Shown: piece after piece, positions 1 through 5,324 of the stretch | Numbering within the stretch: the stretch's first letter is position 1 | Layout of the letters: every line of letters begins with the position of its first letter | Source: Acidimicrobiales bacterium | GTDB lineage: Bacteria; Actinomycetota; Acidimicrobiia; Acidimicrobiales; Poriferisodalaceae | NCBI GenBank assembly: GCA_020439485.1 | Contig: JAGQSP010000131.1 | Coordinates: 2,056 to 8,236 of the forward strand | Length of the DNA stretch: 6,181 bases | Direction: 5' to 3' | Notes under the pieces: model-generated | Told to the model about the DNA's origin: nothing | Databases searched by the model: none | Seen by the model: only the letters and a program-made list of their open reading frames with translations | Translations under genes and position numbers: made by a program

Positions 1-138
1 CTGGGTTGCTCGGGAGCCAAGCTCATGACCACCCTGCTCAATGAGCTCGAGCGCACCGGCGGACGCTACGGTCTGCAGACGATGTGTGAGGGCGGCGGAA
101 TGGCCAACGCAACCATCATCGAAAGGATTGGCGACTGA
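1..138 (+). CDS. Thiolase (acetyl-CoA acetyltransferase family), C-terminal fragment
   Basis: The open frame enters from the left edge and gives 45 residues ending at TGA 136-138. It begins LGCSGAK, the tail of the thiolase HPxGxSGA motif, so the active-site histidine lies just outside the window. It then carries [14 protein letters not shown], the C-terminal thiolase signature. The cysteine encoded at 85-87 matches the catalytic cysteine that acts as general base in this family. Thiolases of this type cleave 3-ketoacyl-CoA with CoA, or condense two acyl-CoAs, in the cytoplasm. The downstream dehydrogenase and hydratase favour the degradative role in beta-oxidation. The stop codon shares its last base with the next start (TGATG), which implies cotranscription and probable translational coupling. 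Chain-length preference cannot be read from this fragment. Confidence 0.93.
   Translation: MGCSGAKLMTTLLNELERTGGRYGLQTMCEGGGMANATIIERIGD
122..127 (+). promoter_or_regulatory. Ribosome binding site deciding the dehydrogenase start
   Basis: AAAGGA lies inside the thiolase 3' end, 10 bases before ATG 138. A second in-frame ATG at 147 would be 19 bases away, so the spacing supports the start at 138. Confidence 0.55.
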
Positions 139-917
139 TGCCACGCATGAATCTCGAAGGAAGCTCCTCGATCGTCACCGGTGGCGCGTCGGGTATCGGT
201 GAGGCCTGTGCCCGCCAGCTCGCAGACGCCGGGTCACGGGTCGTGGTCGCCGACCTCAACGAAGAAAAGGGCAGCGCGGTAGCGTCCGAAATCGGCGGCC
301 TGTTCGTCAAGTGCAACGTCGCCTCGGTCGAAGATGCCCAGGCTGCGGTGGCTGCCGCGGTCGAGATGGGCCCCCTGCGCGCCCTGGTGAACTCGGCCGG
401 CCTGGGTTATGCCGGCCGCACCGTCGACCGCAATGGCGACCCGTTCCCGCTCGACAAGTTCGAGTTCGTGCTGCGGGTGAACCTGATCGGCTCGTTCAAC
501 ATGCTGGCCCAGGCGGCAGCGGCCATGGCCAAGACCGACCCGGTCGACGCCGACGGCGCCCGTGGCGCCATAGTCAACATGGCCTCGGCTGCGGCTTTCG
601 ACGGCCAGATCGGCCAGTGCGCCTACTCGGCATCGAAGGGTGGCATCGTCGGCATGACCCTGCCGATCGCCCGAGATCTGTCGGCGCTGGGTATTCGTGT
701 CAACACGATTGCGCCTGGGCTCATCGACACGCCGATCTATGGCGAGGGCGAACAGAGCGAGGCGTTCAAGGCCCACCTGGGTCAAAGTGTGCTGTTCCCG
801 AAGCGTCTCGGCACCGCCGAGGAGCTGGCGTTCGGTGTGATGGAGTGCATCACCAACCCGTACATGAACGGCGAGACCATCCGTCTCGACGGCGGCATCC
901 GGATGCCGCCCAAGTAG
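138..917 (+). CDS. 3-hydroxyacyl-CoA dehydrogenase type II (HSD17B10-like SDR)
   Basis: This 259-residue protein has the usual length of a classical short-chain dehydrogenase. The Rossmann motif TGGASGIG spans residues 14-21. Asp39 ends the second strand (VVVADL), which favours NAD(H) over NADP(H). NSAG at 85-88 replaces the common NNAG. The catalytic set is Asn115, Ser150, Tyr163 and Lys167 (YSASK). The stretch from AAAFDGQIGQ through GGIVGMTLPIARDL to TIAPGLIDTP closely follows the type-II 3-hydroxyacyl-CoA dehydrogenase group that includes human HSD17B10, as I recall it. The expected reaction is NAD-dependent oxidation of 3-hydroxyacyl-CoA to 3-ketoacyl-CoA, the step before the thiolase encoded just upstream. 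The start overlaps the thiolase stop by one base, and the hydratase follows after 37 bases. Activity on hydroxysteroids or branched 2-methyl-3-hydroxyacyl-CoA is possible in this group and cannot be excluded. Confidence 0.93.
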   Translation: MPRMNLEGSSSIVTGGASGIGEACARQLADAGSRVVVADLNEEKGSAVASEIGGLFVKCNVASVEDAQAAVAAAVEMGPLRALVNSAGLGYAGRTVDRNGDPFPLDKFEFVLRVNLIGSFNMLAQAAAAMAKTDPVDADGARGAIVNMASAAAFDGQIGQCAYSASKGGIVGMTLPIARDLSALGIRVNTIAPGLIDTPIYGEGEQSEAFKAHLGQSVLFPKRLGTAEELAFGVMECITNPYMNGETIRLDGGIRMPPK

Positions 918-954
918 TCCGGCCAAGAACGATCTGGGGACGATTAGGAGACAC

Positions 955-1716
955 ATGTCAGAAGAAGCAGCAGTACTCACCGAGCGTCGTGGGCGGGTGA
1001 TGGTGATCACGCTCAACCGGCCCGACGCCATGAACGCCATCAACGGTGCGCTGTCCAACGGTTTGATGGATGCGGTCAAGGAGCTGGACTCAGATCCAGA
1101 GCTGACGGCAGCTGTCATCACCGGCAACGGCCGGGGCTTTTGCGCCGGCATGGACCTCAAGGCCTTCCACCGGGGCGAAGACATCGGACCATTGTTCGAC
1201 TTCGTGAAGGTGGGCAGCCAAAAGCCACTGATCGGCGCGCTGCACGGCTTTGCGCTGGCCGGCGGATGCGAGATCGCCCTGACCTGCGACCTGTTGGTCG
1301 CCGACGCAGGCACCAAGATCGGTATCCGTGAGGTCAAGGTCGGCCTCTTCGCCGGAGCGGGTGGTGTGTTCCGCCTGCCGCTGCGCGTCGGCTACGCCCG
1401 AGCCATGGAGATGGCCCTCACGGGCGAGCCCATCAGCGCCGAGGAAGCCCTCGAAGCGGGCATGTTGACCCAGGTCACCGAGCCGGGTGGGGCGCTCGAG
1501 GCAGCTATCGCACTGGCCGAGCGCATCGCCGAGAACGCACCGCTGGCGGTGGCCGCATCCAAACAGCTCGTCAGGGCTGCGGGCATGGGCTACGACGAAG
1601 ATCAGCTGTGGGAGATGCAGGTTCCCCTTCAAAAGAAGGTGTTCACCTCCAACGACGCCAAGGAAGGGCCTTTGGCCTTCGCCGAGAAGCGCAAGGCCAA
1701 CTGGTCAGGCACGTGA
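955..1716 (+). CDS. Enoyl-CoA hydratase (crotonase family)
   Basis: This 253-residue protein has the normal single-domain crotonase length. The family's N-terminal ITLNRPDAMNAIN lies at 18-30. GRGFCAGMDL (59-68) supplies the first oxyanion-hole backbone, and ALAGGCEIAL (100-109) the second. Glu106 and Glu126 (in IGIREVKVGL) align with Glu144 and Glu164 of rat mitochondrial enoyl-CoA hydratase. Having both favours true hydratase activity over the isomerase, dehalogenase or hydrolase members that lack one of them. The predicted role is syn-hydration of trans-2-enoyl-CoA to 3-hydroxyacyl-CoA, feeding the dehydrogenase upstream. AGGAG at 946-950 sits 4 bases before ATG 955, which fixes the start. 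This appears to be the last gene of the operon, because a long hairpin begins 31 bases after the stop. Substrate chain length is not evident. Confidence 0.93.
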   Translation: MSEEAAVLTERRGRVMVITLNRPDAMNAINGALSNGLMDAVKELDSDPELTAAVITGNGRGFCAGMDLKAFHRGEDIGPLFDFVKVGSQKPLIGALHGFALAGGCEIALTCDLLVADAGTKIGIREVKVGLFAGAGGVFRLPLRVGYARAMEMALTGEPISAEEALEAGMLTQVTEPGGALEAAIALAERIAENAPLAVAASKQLVRAAGMGYDEDQLWEMQVPLQKKVFTSNDAKEGPLAFAEKRKANWSGT

Positions 1717-1747
1717 TCTGACCAAACCGGCAAACGCCGCAACTGCC

Positions 1748-1805
1748 GATATGGAGGCGACTTCTCCCCGGTTTCCGGGGTCTAGTCGCCTCCGTATCCA
1801 GTTTT
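1748..1805 (+). terminator. Two-tier hairpin, probable terminator of the beta-oxidation operon
   Basis: The outer arms 1748-1762 and 1784-1798 form 15 consecutive pairs, with a single G-T wobble at 1752/1794. A symmetric TCT/TCT internal loop follows. An inner stem then pairs 1766-1771 (CCCCGG) with 1775-1780 (CCGGGG) around a TTT loop. Only TTTT (1802-1805) follows, three bases after the stem, so the U-tract is weak for a classical intrinsic terminator. Strong hairpins with poor U-tracts are common at actinobacterial operon ends. It could instead mainly protect the mRNA 3' end. Confidence 0.65.
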
Positions 1806-1842
1806 GGGGATCCGAGCGGGCCGCCGAATACATCTGAAAGCC

Positions 1843-1871
1843 TTTTCATGTCACGCAGGGCGGGATAGCGT
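1843..1871 (+). promoter_or_regulatory. Weak candidate promoter for the exported propeller protein
   Basis: TTTTCA (1843-1848, four of six matches to TTGACA) is followed after 17 bases by TAGCGT (1866-1871, TANNNT form). It lies between the operon hairpin and the ribosome binding site at 1912. The gene needs a promoter somewhere in this 204-base gap, but these boxes are degenerate and could be chance. Confidence 0.25.
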
Positions 1872-1920
1872 CAGATCTCTGCGGCACAAACCCCATTCCT
1901 TCGCCCTCGTTGGAGTTCTG

Positions 1921-4338
1921 ATGCATCCATCTCGCCTCATCTGTGTGCCGCGCTTTCGCGCCTTGTTCGCGGCATTCGTTGCGCTGGCCGTTGGCACGGT
2001 GTTGCTCACTCCGGTAGCCGCGGGCGCGGTGGTCACCGAAGAACCCCGCCTCGATGTGCCGATACCCCGCGACGGCGAAGTCTGGGATGCCGAGCAGGTC
2101 GGGCCATACATGGTGGTCGCAGGCAACTTCACCCAGGTCGAGATCTACCGCAACGGACCCATCGTCAACCAACCGGGCATCTACGCCTATGAGATCGACA
2201 GTGGGCGGTTCCTCGACACCTTCAGGCCGACATTGAGTGCGGCCAACAAGGCGGTCGAGGTCCGCGACCTCGAGGCCGCACCCGATGGACGCAGCGTGTA
2301 TCTCGGAGGCCGCTTCACCGCCATCGACGACCACACCGATGGGCGCACACGCACCCGCAATCGTCTGGCCCTGCTGTCGGTGCCCGATGGTCGCCTCGAC
2401 CGAAACTTCGCCCAGGCTGGTGTCGACTCGAAGGTCCTGACCATCGCTGTTTCGGGCGGATACTTGTACGCCGGGGGCATCTTCCAGCAGGTTTACGACA
2501 CCGCACCCGGTCGGCCACCAATCGTTCAACCCGTCCGCGGGCTCGCCCGTTTCGATGCAACGTCGGGCGCCTTTGATACCGGCTTCAGGTTCGAGACCAA
2601 CGAAGACGCCGGAAGCATCAACGGAGCGATCCGCAACTTCGGCGTCTCCCGAGTCGATGTGTCGCCCGACGGCAGCCGTCTGGTCGTCGCCCACCGCGGG
2701 ATGCAGATCTTCAACCGGTCGAACAACACGGCGTACCGCCGACCGGGAGTCGCCATCATCGCTCTCGGCGGCACGCCGTCGGTAACCGCATTCCAGGCCC
2801 TGTACCCAGACCCGAACGACCCGGTGCAGGACTTCTACTGGGGTGGCCAGTGCAGCGGGCGCGGCATCCAGATCAAGGACCTCGAGGTCAGCCCCGACGG
2901 CAGCTTCTTCGTCACGACCCACCAGGGCGCCGATGGCGGCTACCAGTGCGACACCGCAACCAGATGGCCGATGACCGACAATCCCAGTCGTCCCGACTGG
3001 GTTGCCCGGGCGTTCGACTCGGTCTTCTCGGTGGGCATCGACGACGACGCGATCTACATAGGCGGCCACTTCCGCTACATGGTCAGCCCTGCCGCGCCAT
3101 CGTCGTATCCAGGGCGCACCGCGGCAAACGGCCAGCGCGTCGGCGACATGTATACGGCAAGTCCCACCAGCTCGCCCTTCCGCAACGATCTGATCAACCC
3201 GGGCTATGTCTATCCCGCCGACCAGATCGGTGCTCTCGACCCGGTAACGGGTAAGGGCATACCGGCGTTCAACCCAGGCAGCGATGCGTTCAAGGGCATC
3301 CTGGCCATCACTGTGGTCGACCGTGGCGTCGTCATCGGCCAGGACCGCAACTATGTGTCGGGCGAGCGAACAGGTCGCTCGGCCTTCTTCGACGAGAACC
3401 CGCTGGCCGGCGACCCCAGGTGCTCGGTGACACTGGGCGCGGACCGCAGCCCGGTGATCTCGTTCACCGACATCGGTGGGGTGAACACCTACAGCCTGGC
3501 GCGCAACGGCGCCTGGCTGTCGAATGTCGCCGGCACCACCTATACAGACACGAATGCCCCGCTCGACACCGACCTCACCTACGAACTGCGCTTCAACCGC
3601 AACGGGTTGAGCCAGACAGCGCCGTGCGGCACGGTTCGTGTTCCTTCGGTGGCCCTGGTTTGCACCGCGACGCCGCTGGCACCGACGACCGTCGAGATCA
3701 GTTGGAACGATGCCGAGGGTTCCCGATACGTCGTTCGCCGTGACGGCCTCTGGATAGCCGATGTAGACGGCCTGTCCTATACCGATTTCGCCGCAGAACC
3801 AGGTGTTGTCAACAACTATCGCATCGACGTCATCCGCAACGGACAGCTGATCCGGTCTGGCACATGCTCGACAACACCGGCCGCTCCCCCGGCGACCTGT
3901 TCGGTCAGCGTCGTCGGCAACGAGGTAACCGTCAGTTTCAACGGCGATGCCTTCAGCCGTGTCTCGGTGCGACGCGACGGGGTCTGGCAGGCGACCGTTG
4001 AGGGTGTCGACACGTACAGCCATACCGTCGAACCCGGCACCTATTCGTATTCGGTGCGCGGCACGGTGAACGGCGTCGACGTCGAGTCCGACTGCGGTTC
4101 GGTCACCATCGACCCCGCCGACGCCGCGTGCGTCATCGCAGTCGTGGGCGACGATGTGGTTATGTCGTGGCAAGACGTCGGTGCGCAGTCGTACCAGGCC
4201 CGTACCGACGGTTCGTGGGCTGCGACCCTGGGGGCCGGTGTCACGTCGTGGACCGACACCGGAGCCAATGGCCAGGGCAAGGTCTACGAGCTGCGATACC
4301 GCCTGAACGGCATCACCTCGACCATCCCCTGCAACTAG
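1921..4338 (+). CDS. Exported beta-propeller-like protein with four Cys-clamped FN3-like repeats
   Basis: I chose ATG 1921 because GGAG (1912-1915) precedes it by 5 bases and a good signal peptide follows; an upstream TTG at 1804 in the same frame lacks both. The product is 805 residues. Basic residues at 5, 11 and 13, a hydrophobic core at 14-33 and A34-G35-A36 predict cleavage after 36. Residues of about 40-490 look like a beta-propeller. Repeated xGGxF blade motifs occur at 129-132, 185-188 and 381-384, with a related AGNF at 67-70 and SPDGS turns at 248 and 324. The DGRLDRNF and SGAFDTGF segments recall delta-60/DUF5122-type repeats. Residues 501-804 hold four related modules described separately. 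No transmembrane anchor or LPXTG motif is visible, and the chain ends IPCN, so it is probably secreted or non-covalently surface-bound. Its ligand or enzymatic activity is unknown. It stands alone between a terminator-like hairpin and the kinase region. Confidence 0.88.
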   Translation: MHPSRLICVPRFRALFAAFVALAVGTVLLTPVAAGAVVTEEPRLDVPIPRDGEVWDAEQVGPYMVVAGNFTQVEIYRNGPIVNQPGIYAYEIDSGRFLDTFRPTLSAANKAVEVRDLEAAPDGRSVYLGGRFTAIDDHTDGRTRTRNRLALLSVPDGRLDRNFAQAGVDSKVLTIAVSGGYLYAGGIFQQVYDTAPGRPPIVQPVRGLARFDATSGAFDTGFRFETNEDAGSINGAIRNFGVSRVDVSPDGSRLVVAHRGMQIFNRSNNTAYRRPGVAIIALGGTPSVTAFQALYPDPNDPVQDFYWGGQCSGRGIQIKDLEVSPDGSFFVTTHQGADGGYQCDTATRWPMTDNPSRPDWVARAFDSVFSVGIDDDAIYIGGHFRYMVSPAAPSSYPGRTAANGQRVGDMYTASPTSSPFRNDLINPGYVYPADQIGALDPVTGKGIPAFNPGSDAFKGILAITVVDRGVVIGQDRNYVSGERTGRSAFFDENPLAGDPRCSVTLGADRSPVISFTDIGGVNTYSLARNGAWLSNVAGTTYTDTNAPLDTDLTYELRFNRNGLSQTAPCGTVRVPSVALVCTATPLAPTTVEISWNDAEGSRYVVRRDGLWIADVDGLSYTDFAAEPGVVNNYRIDVIRNGQLIRSGTCSTTPAAPPATCSVSVVGNEVTVSFNGDAFSRVSVRRDGVWQATVEGVDTYSHTVEPGTYSYSVRGTVNGVDVESDCGSVTIDPADAACVIAVVGDDVVMSWQDVGAQSYQARTDGSWAATLGAGVTSWTDTGANGQGKVYELRYRLNGITSTIPCN
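3421..4332 (+). repeat. Four tandem protein modules, each bounded by two cysteines
   Basis: These are repeats at protein level within the exported protein, with boundaries Cys501-Cys569, Cys581-Cys649, Cys660-Cys725 and Cys737-Cys804. Each runs: first Cys, a VxISW/F-type strand, then R-x-D/N-G-x-W (Trp532, Trp611, Trp689, Trp766), a TYTD-like turn, a Y-x-V/L-R strand, N-G, and a closing Cys. The pattern resembles a fibronectin type III fold. Linkers are about 10-11 residues. A disulfide joining the first and last strand of each module is inferred from the paired spacing. DNA-level identity between modules is low, so the duplications look old. Confidence 0.75.
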
Positions 4339-4383
4339 CTCTCCGGATTCATCAATTCGCTCGTGCGACGGCGGACCCTGGGG

Positions 4384-4389
4384 TACAGT
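4384..4389 (+). promoter_or_regulatory. Candidate -10 box upstream of the mini-ORF and RIO kinase
   Basis: TACAGT fits the actinobacterial TANNNT form. A start site about 7 bases downstream, near 4397, would give a leader of roughly 33 bases before the mini-ORF ATG at 4430. No good -35 box is visible at 17-18 bases upstream. The 212-base gap from 4339 to 4550 shows no convincing terminator for the preceding gene. Confidence 0.35.
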
Positions 4390-4429
4390 CGCGTTCACGG
4401 CTAATCGGCTGAGAAGGGAGGACCTCGAC

Positions 4430-4489
4430 ATGCAAGCTGTGTTTGACGTCTCTCTCGCCGGTCGCGCCGTTTCCACCCTCGTGAGGTGA
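4430..4489 (+). CDS. Candidate 19-codon leader ORF with very strong Shine-Dalgarno
   Basis: ATG 4430 opens a frame for MQAVFDVSLAGRAVSTLVR, ending at TGA 4487-4489. AAGGGAGG (4414-4421) lies 8 bases upstream, the strongest ribosome binding site in the window and better than that of any long gene here. A TANNNT candidate -10 box lies a further 25 bases up. The stop is 61 bases before the TTG start of the RIO kinase, in a different frame. The peptide has no recognisable domain and no run of one amino acid typical of attenuation leaders. It may be a small protein, a regulatory leader whose translation influences the kinase, or a chance match. The evidence is the signal quality and position only. 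Confidence 0.4.
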   Translation: MQAVFDVSLAGRAVSTLVR

Positions 4490-4504
4490 TGTCGAGCGAT
4501 CGGC

Positions 4505-4518
4505 GATCTGTTCAGATC
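4505..4518. repeat. Short dyad GATCTG-TT-CAGATC before the kinase gene
   Basis: Perfect 6-base arms flank a TT centre, and a further GATC lies at 4498-4501. It sits between the mini-ORF stop and the kinase start. It could be an operator half-site pair or a small RNA hairpin, but an element this short may be coincidental. Confidence 0.25.
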
Positions 4519-4537
4519 CCGTTCGTTCTCACCCATC

Positions 4538-4542
4538 AGAGG
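4538..4542 (+). promoter_or_regulatory. Ribosome binding site for the TTG-started RIO kinase
   Basis: AGAGG is followed by 8 bases and then TTG 4551. The kinase frame is open upstream only to 4485 and contains no ATG, GTG or TTG there, so this modest site supports TTG as the start. Confidence 0.5.
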
Positions 4543-4550
4543 TACCCAAA

Positions 4551-5300
4551 TTGCGTCCGACTCCGGACTGGCTCGTTGACGAGCCCTATGACGACGTCGA
4601 CCTCGGCGTCTTGAAAAGCGGCAAGGAAGCCCAGGTGAACGTCATCGAGCGTTCCGGGCCCAATGGCCGCACTTGCCTGATCGCCCGCAAGCGATACCTG
4701 CCCCGCGAGGTCAAGGCCAAGGGCACGCTGGAAGCCATGGGCGTCCAGCGTGCATCGACGTTTCGCAACGACGTCGAATATCGCGAAGGCAGGCAGTTCA
4801 GAAAGAGCCGCGACCGCCGTGCGGTCGAGAAGATGACCACACACGGCAAGCGCCTGCTGCAGGACCGCTGGACAGGTCATGAGTACGAGACCATGTCGAA
4901 GCTGTGGGAGCGAGGCGCTCCGGTGCCCTACCCCATCGACTATGGCGAGGACGTGTTCGATCTGGAATACGTGGGCGATGCGGCCAGCGCAGCGCCACAG
5001 CTGTATGCGGCTCGGCTCGACGCGGACCAGTTGATGTCGGCGTTCGATCAGCTCGTCGAGGGTCTGCGGACCATCACCTCAGTGGGCTACGCCCACGGTG
5101 ACCTGTCGGCGTACAACCTGCTGTGGTGGCAAGAGCGGCTGTTGTTCATCGACTTTCCGCAGGCCGTCGATATCGCCGCCAACCCCCAAGGGTTGGGATA
5201 CCTGCACCGCGATGTGCTCAACGTGTGCGCCTGGTTCGAGCGACGTGGCGTTGCGATGGACCCCGAGGAGGTGTTCGCCGACCTGCTGGCTTTCACCTAG
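4551..5300 (+). CDS. RIO-family atypical serine protein kinase
   Basis: This 249-residue protein carries the RIO kinase core in order. KSGKEAQV at 22-29 matches the RIO nucleotide loop (STGKEA type). LIARKRY at 43-49 holds the probable ATP-binding Lys47. YREGRQFRKSRDRR (77-90) corresponds to the RIO1 flexible-loop region, and GAPVPYPI (122-129) to the hinge-proximal strand. HGDLSAYN (182-189) is the catalytic loop, with Asp184 and Asn189. IDFPQAVD (200-207) is the metal-binding segment, with Asp201. RIO1/RIO2 act as ATPase-kinases in ribosome maturation in archaea and eukaryotes; the role of bacterial members is poorly defined. The first usable start is TTG 4551, and conserved sequence begins soon after (DLGVLKSGKEA), so later starts are unlikely. 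A candidate leader ORF precedes it, and an exported protein gene follows at once. The family assignment is firm, the substrate unknown. Confidence 0.92.
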   Translation: MRPTPDWLVDEPYDDVDLGVLKSGKEAQVNVIERSGPNGRTCLIARKRYLPREVKAKGTLEAMGVQRASTFRNDVEYREGRQFRKSRDRRAVEKMTTHGKRLLQDRWTGHEYETMSKLWERGAPVPYPIDYGEDVFDLEYVGDAASAAPQLYAARLDADQLMSAFDQLVEGLRTITSVGYAHGDLSAYNLLWWQERLLFIDFPQAVDIAANPQGLGYLHRDVLNVCAWFERRGVAMDPEEVFADLLAFT

Positions 5301-5311
5301 ATGCCCGGGTG

Positions 5312-5317
5312 TACCGT
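5312..5317 (+). promoter_or_regulatory. Candidate -10 box for a leaderless transcript
   Basis: TACCGT (TANNNT form) ends 7 bases before ATG 5325, the spacing expected when transcription starts on the A of the start codon. No Shine-Dalgarno precedes ATG 5325 or the in-frame ATG 5301, so a leaderless start at 5325 best explains both facts. The box lies just after the kinase stop. No clear -35 was found. Confidence 0.5.
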
Positions 5318-5324
5318 CGCTGCC

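Noticed and set aside
311..1000. A 229-codon plus-strand frame overlapping the SDR gene
   Set aside because: It is an Arg/Pro/Gly-rich out-of-frame shadow with no start signal, and the SDR frame carries every catalytic residue.
234..1337. A 367-codon minus-strand frame across the dehydrogenase and hydratase genes
   Set aside because: Both plus-strand genes are unmistakable by catalytic motifs, and the antisense product resembles no family.
1726..1737. Small inverted repeat CGGC-AAAC-GCCG as a separate terminator
   Set aside because: Four base pairs with no following T-run; the large hairpin just downstream is a far better candidate.
1804..1920. N-terminal extension of the exported protein from TTG 1804
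   Set aside because: It has no Shine-Dalgarno, would start right after the hairpin, and would bury the signal peptide 39 residues inside. ATG 1921 has GGAG at good spacing.
1846..4536. An 896-codon open frame on the minus strand opposite the exported propeller gene
   Set aside because: It mirrors the plus gene in high-GC sequence, gives low-complexity Arg/Val/Asp-rich protein with no recognisable motif, and the plus strand has a signal peptide, ribosome binding site and repeat domains.
4484..4550. A frameshift joining the mini-ORF to the RIO kinase
   Set aside because: The stretch between them does not continue any recognisable RIO sequence, and the kinase domain is complete from the TTG start.
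4489..4614. A 41-codon frame opening at the TGATG after the mini-ORF
   Set aside because: It overlaps the kinase start out of frame, has only a GAGG too close to its ATG, and ends in a low-complexity Ser/Thr tail. It is mentioned only as a possible modulator and not called as a gene.
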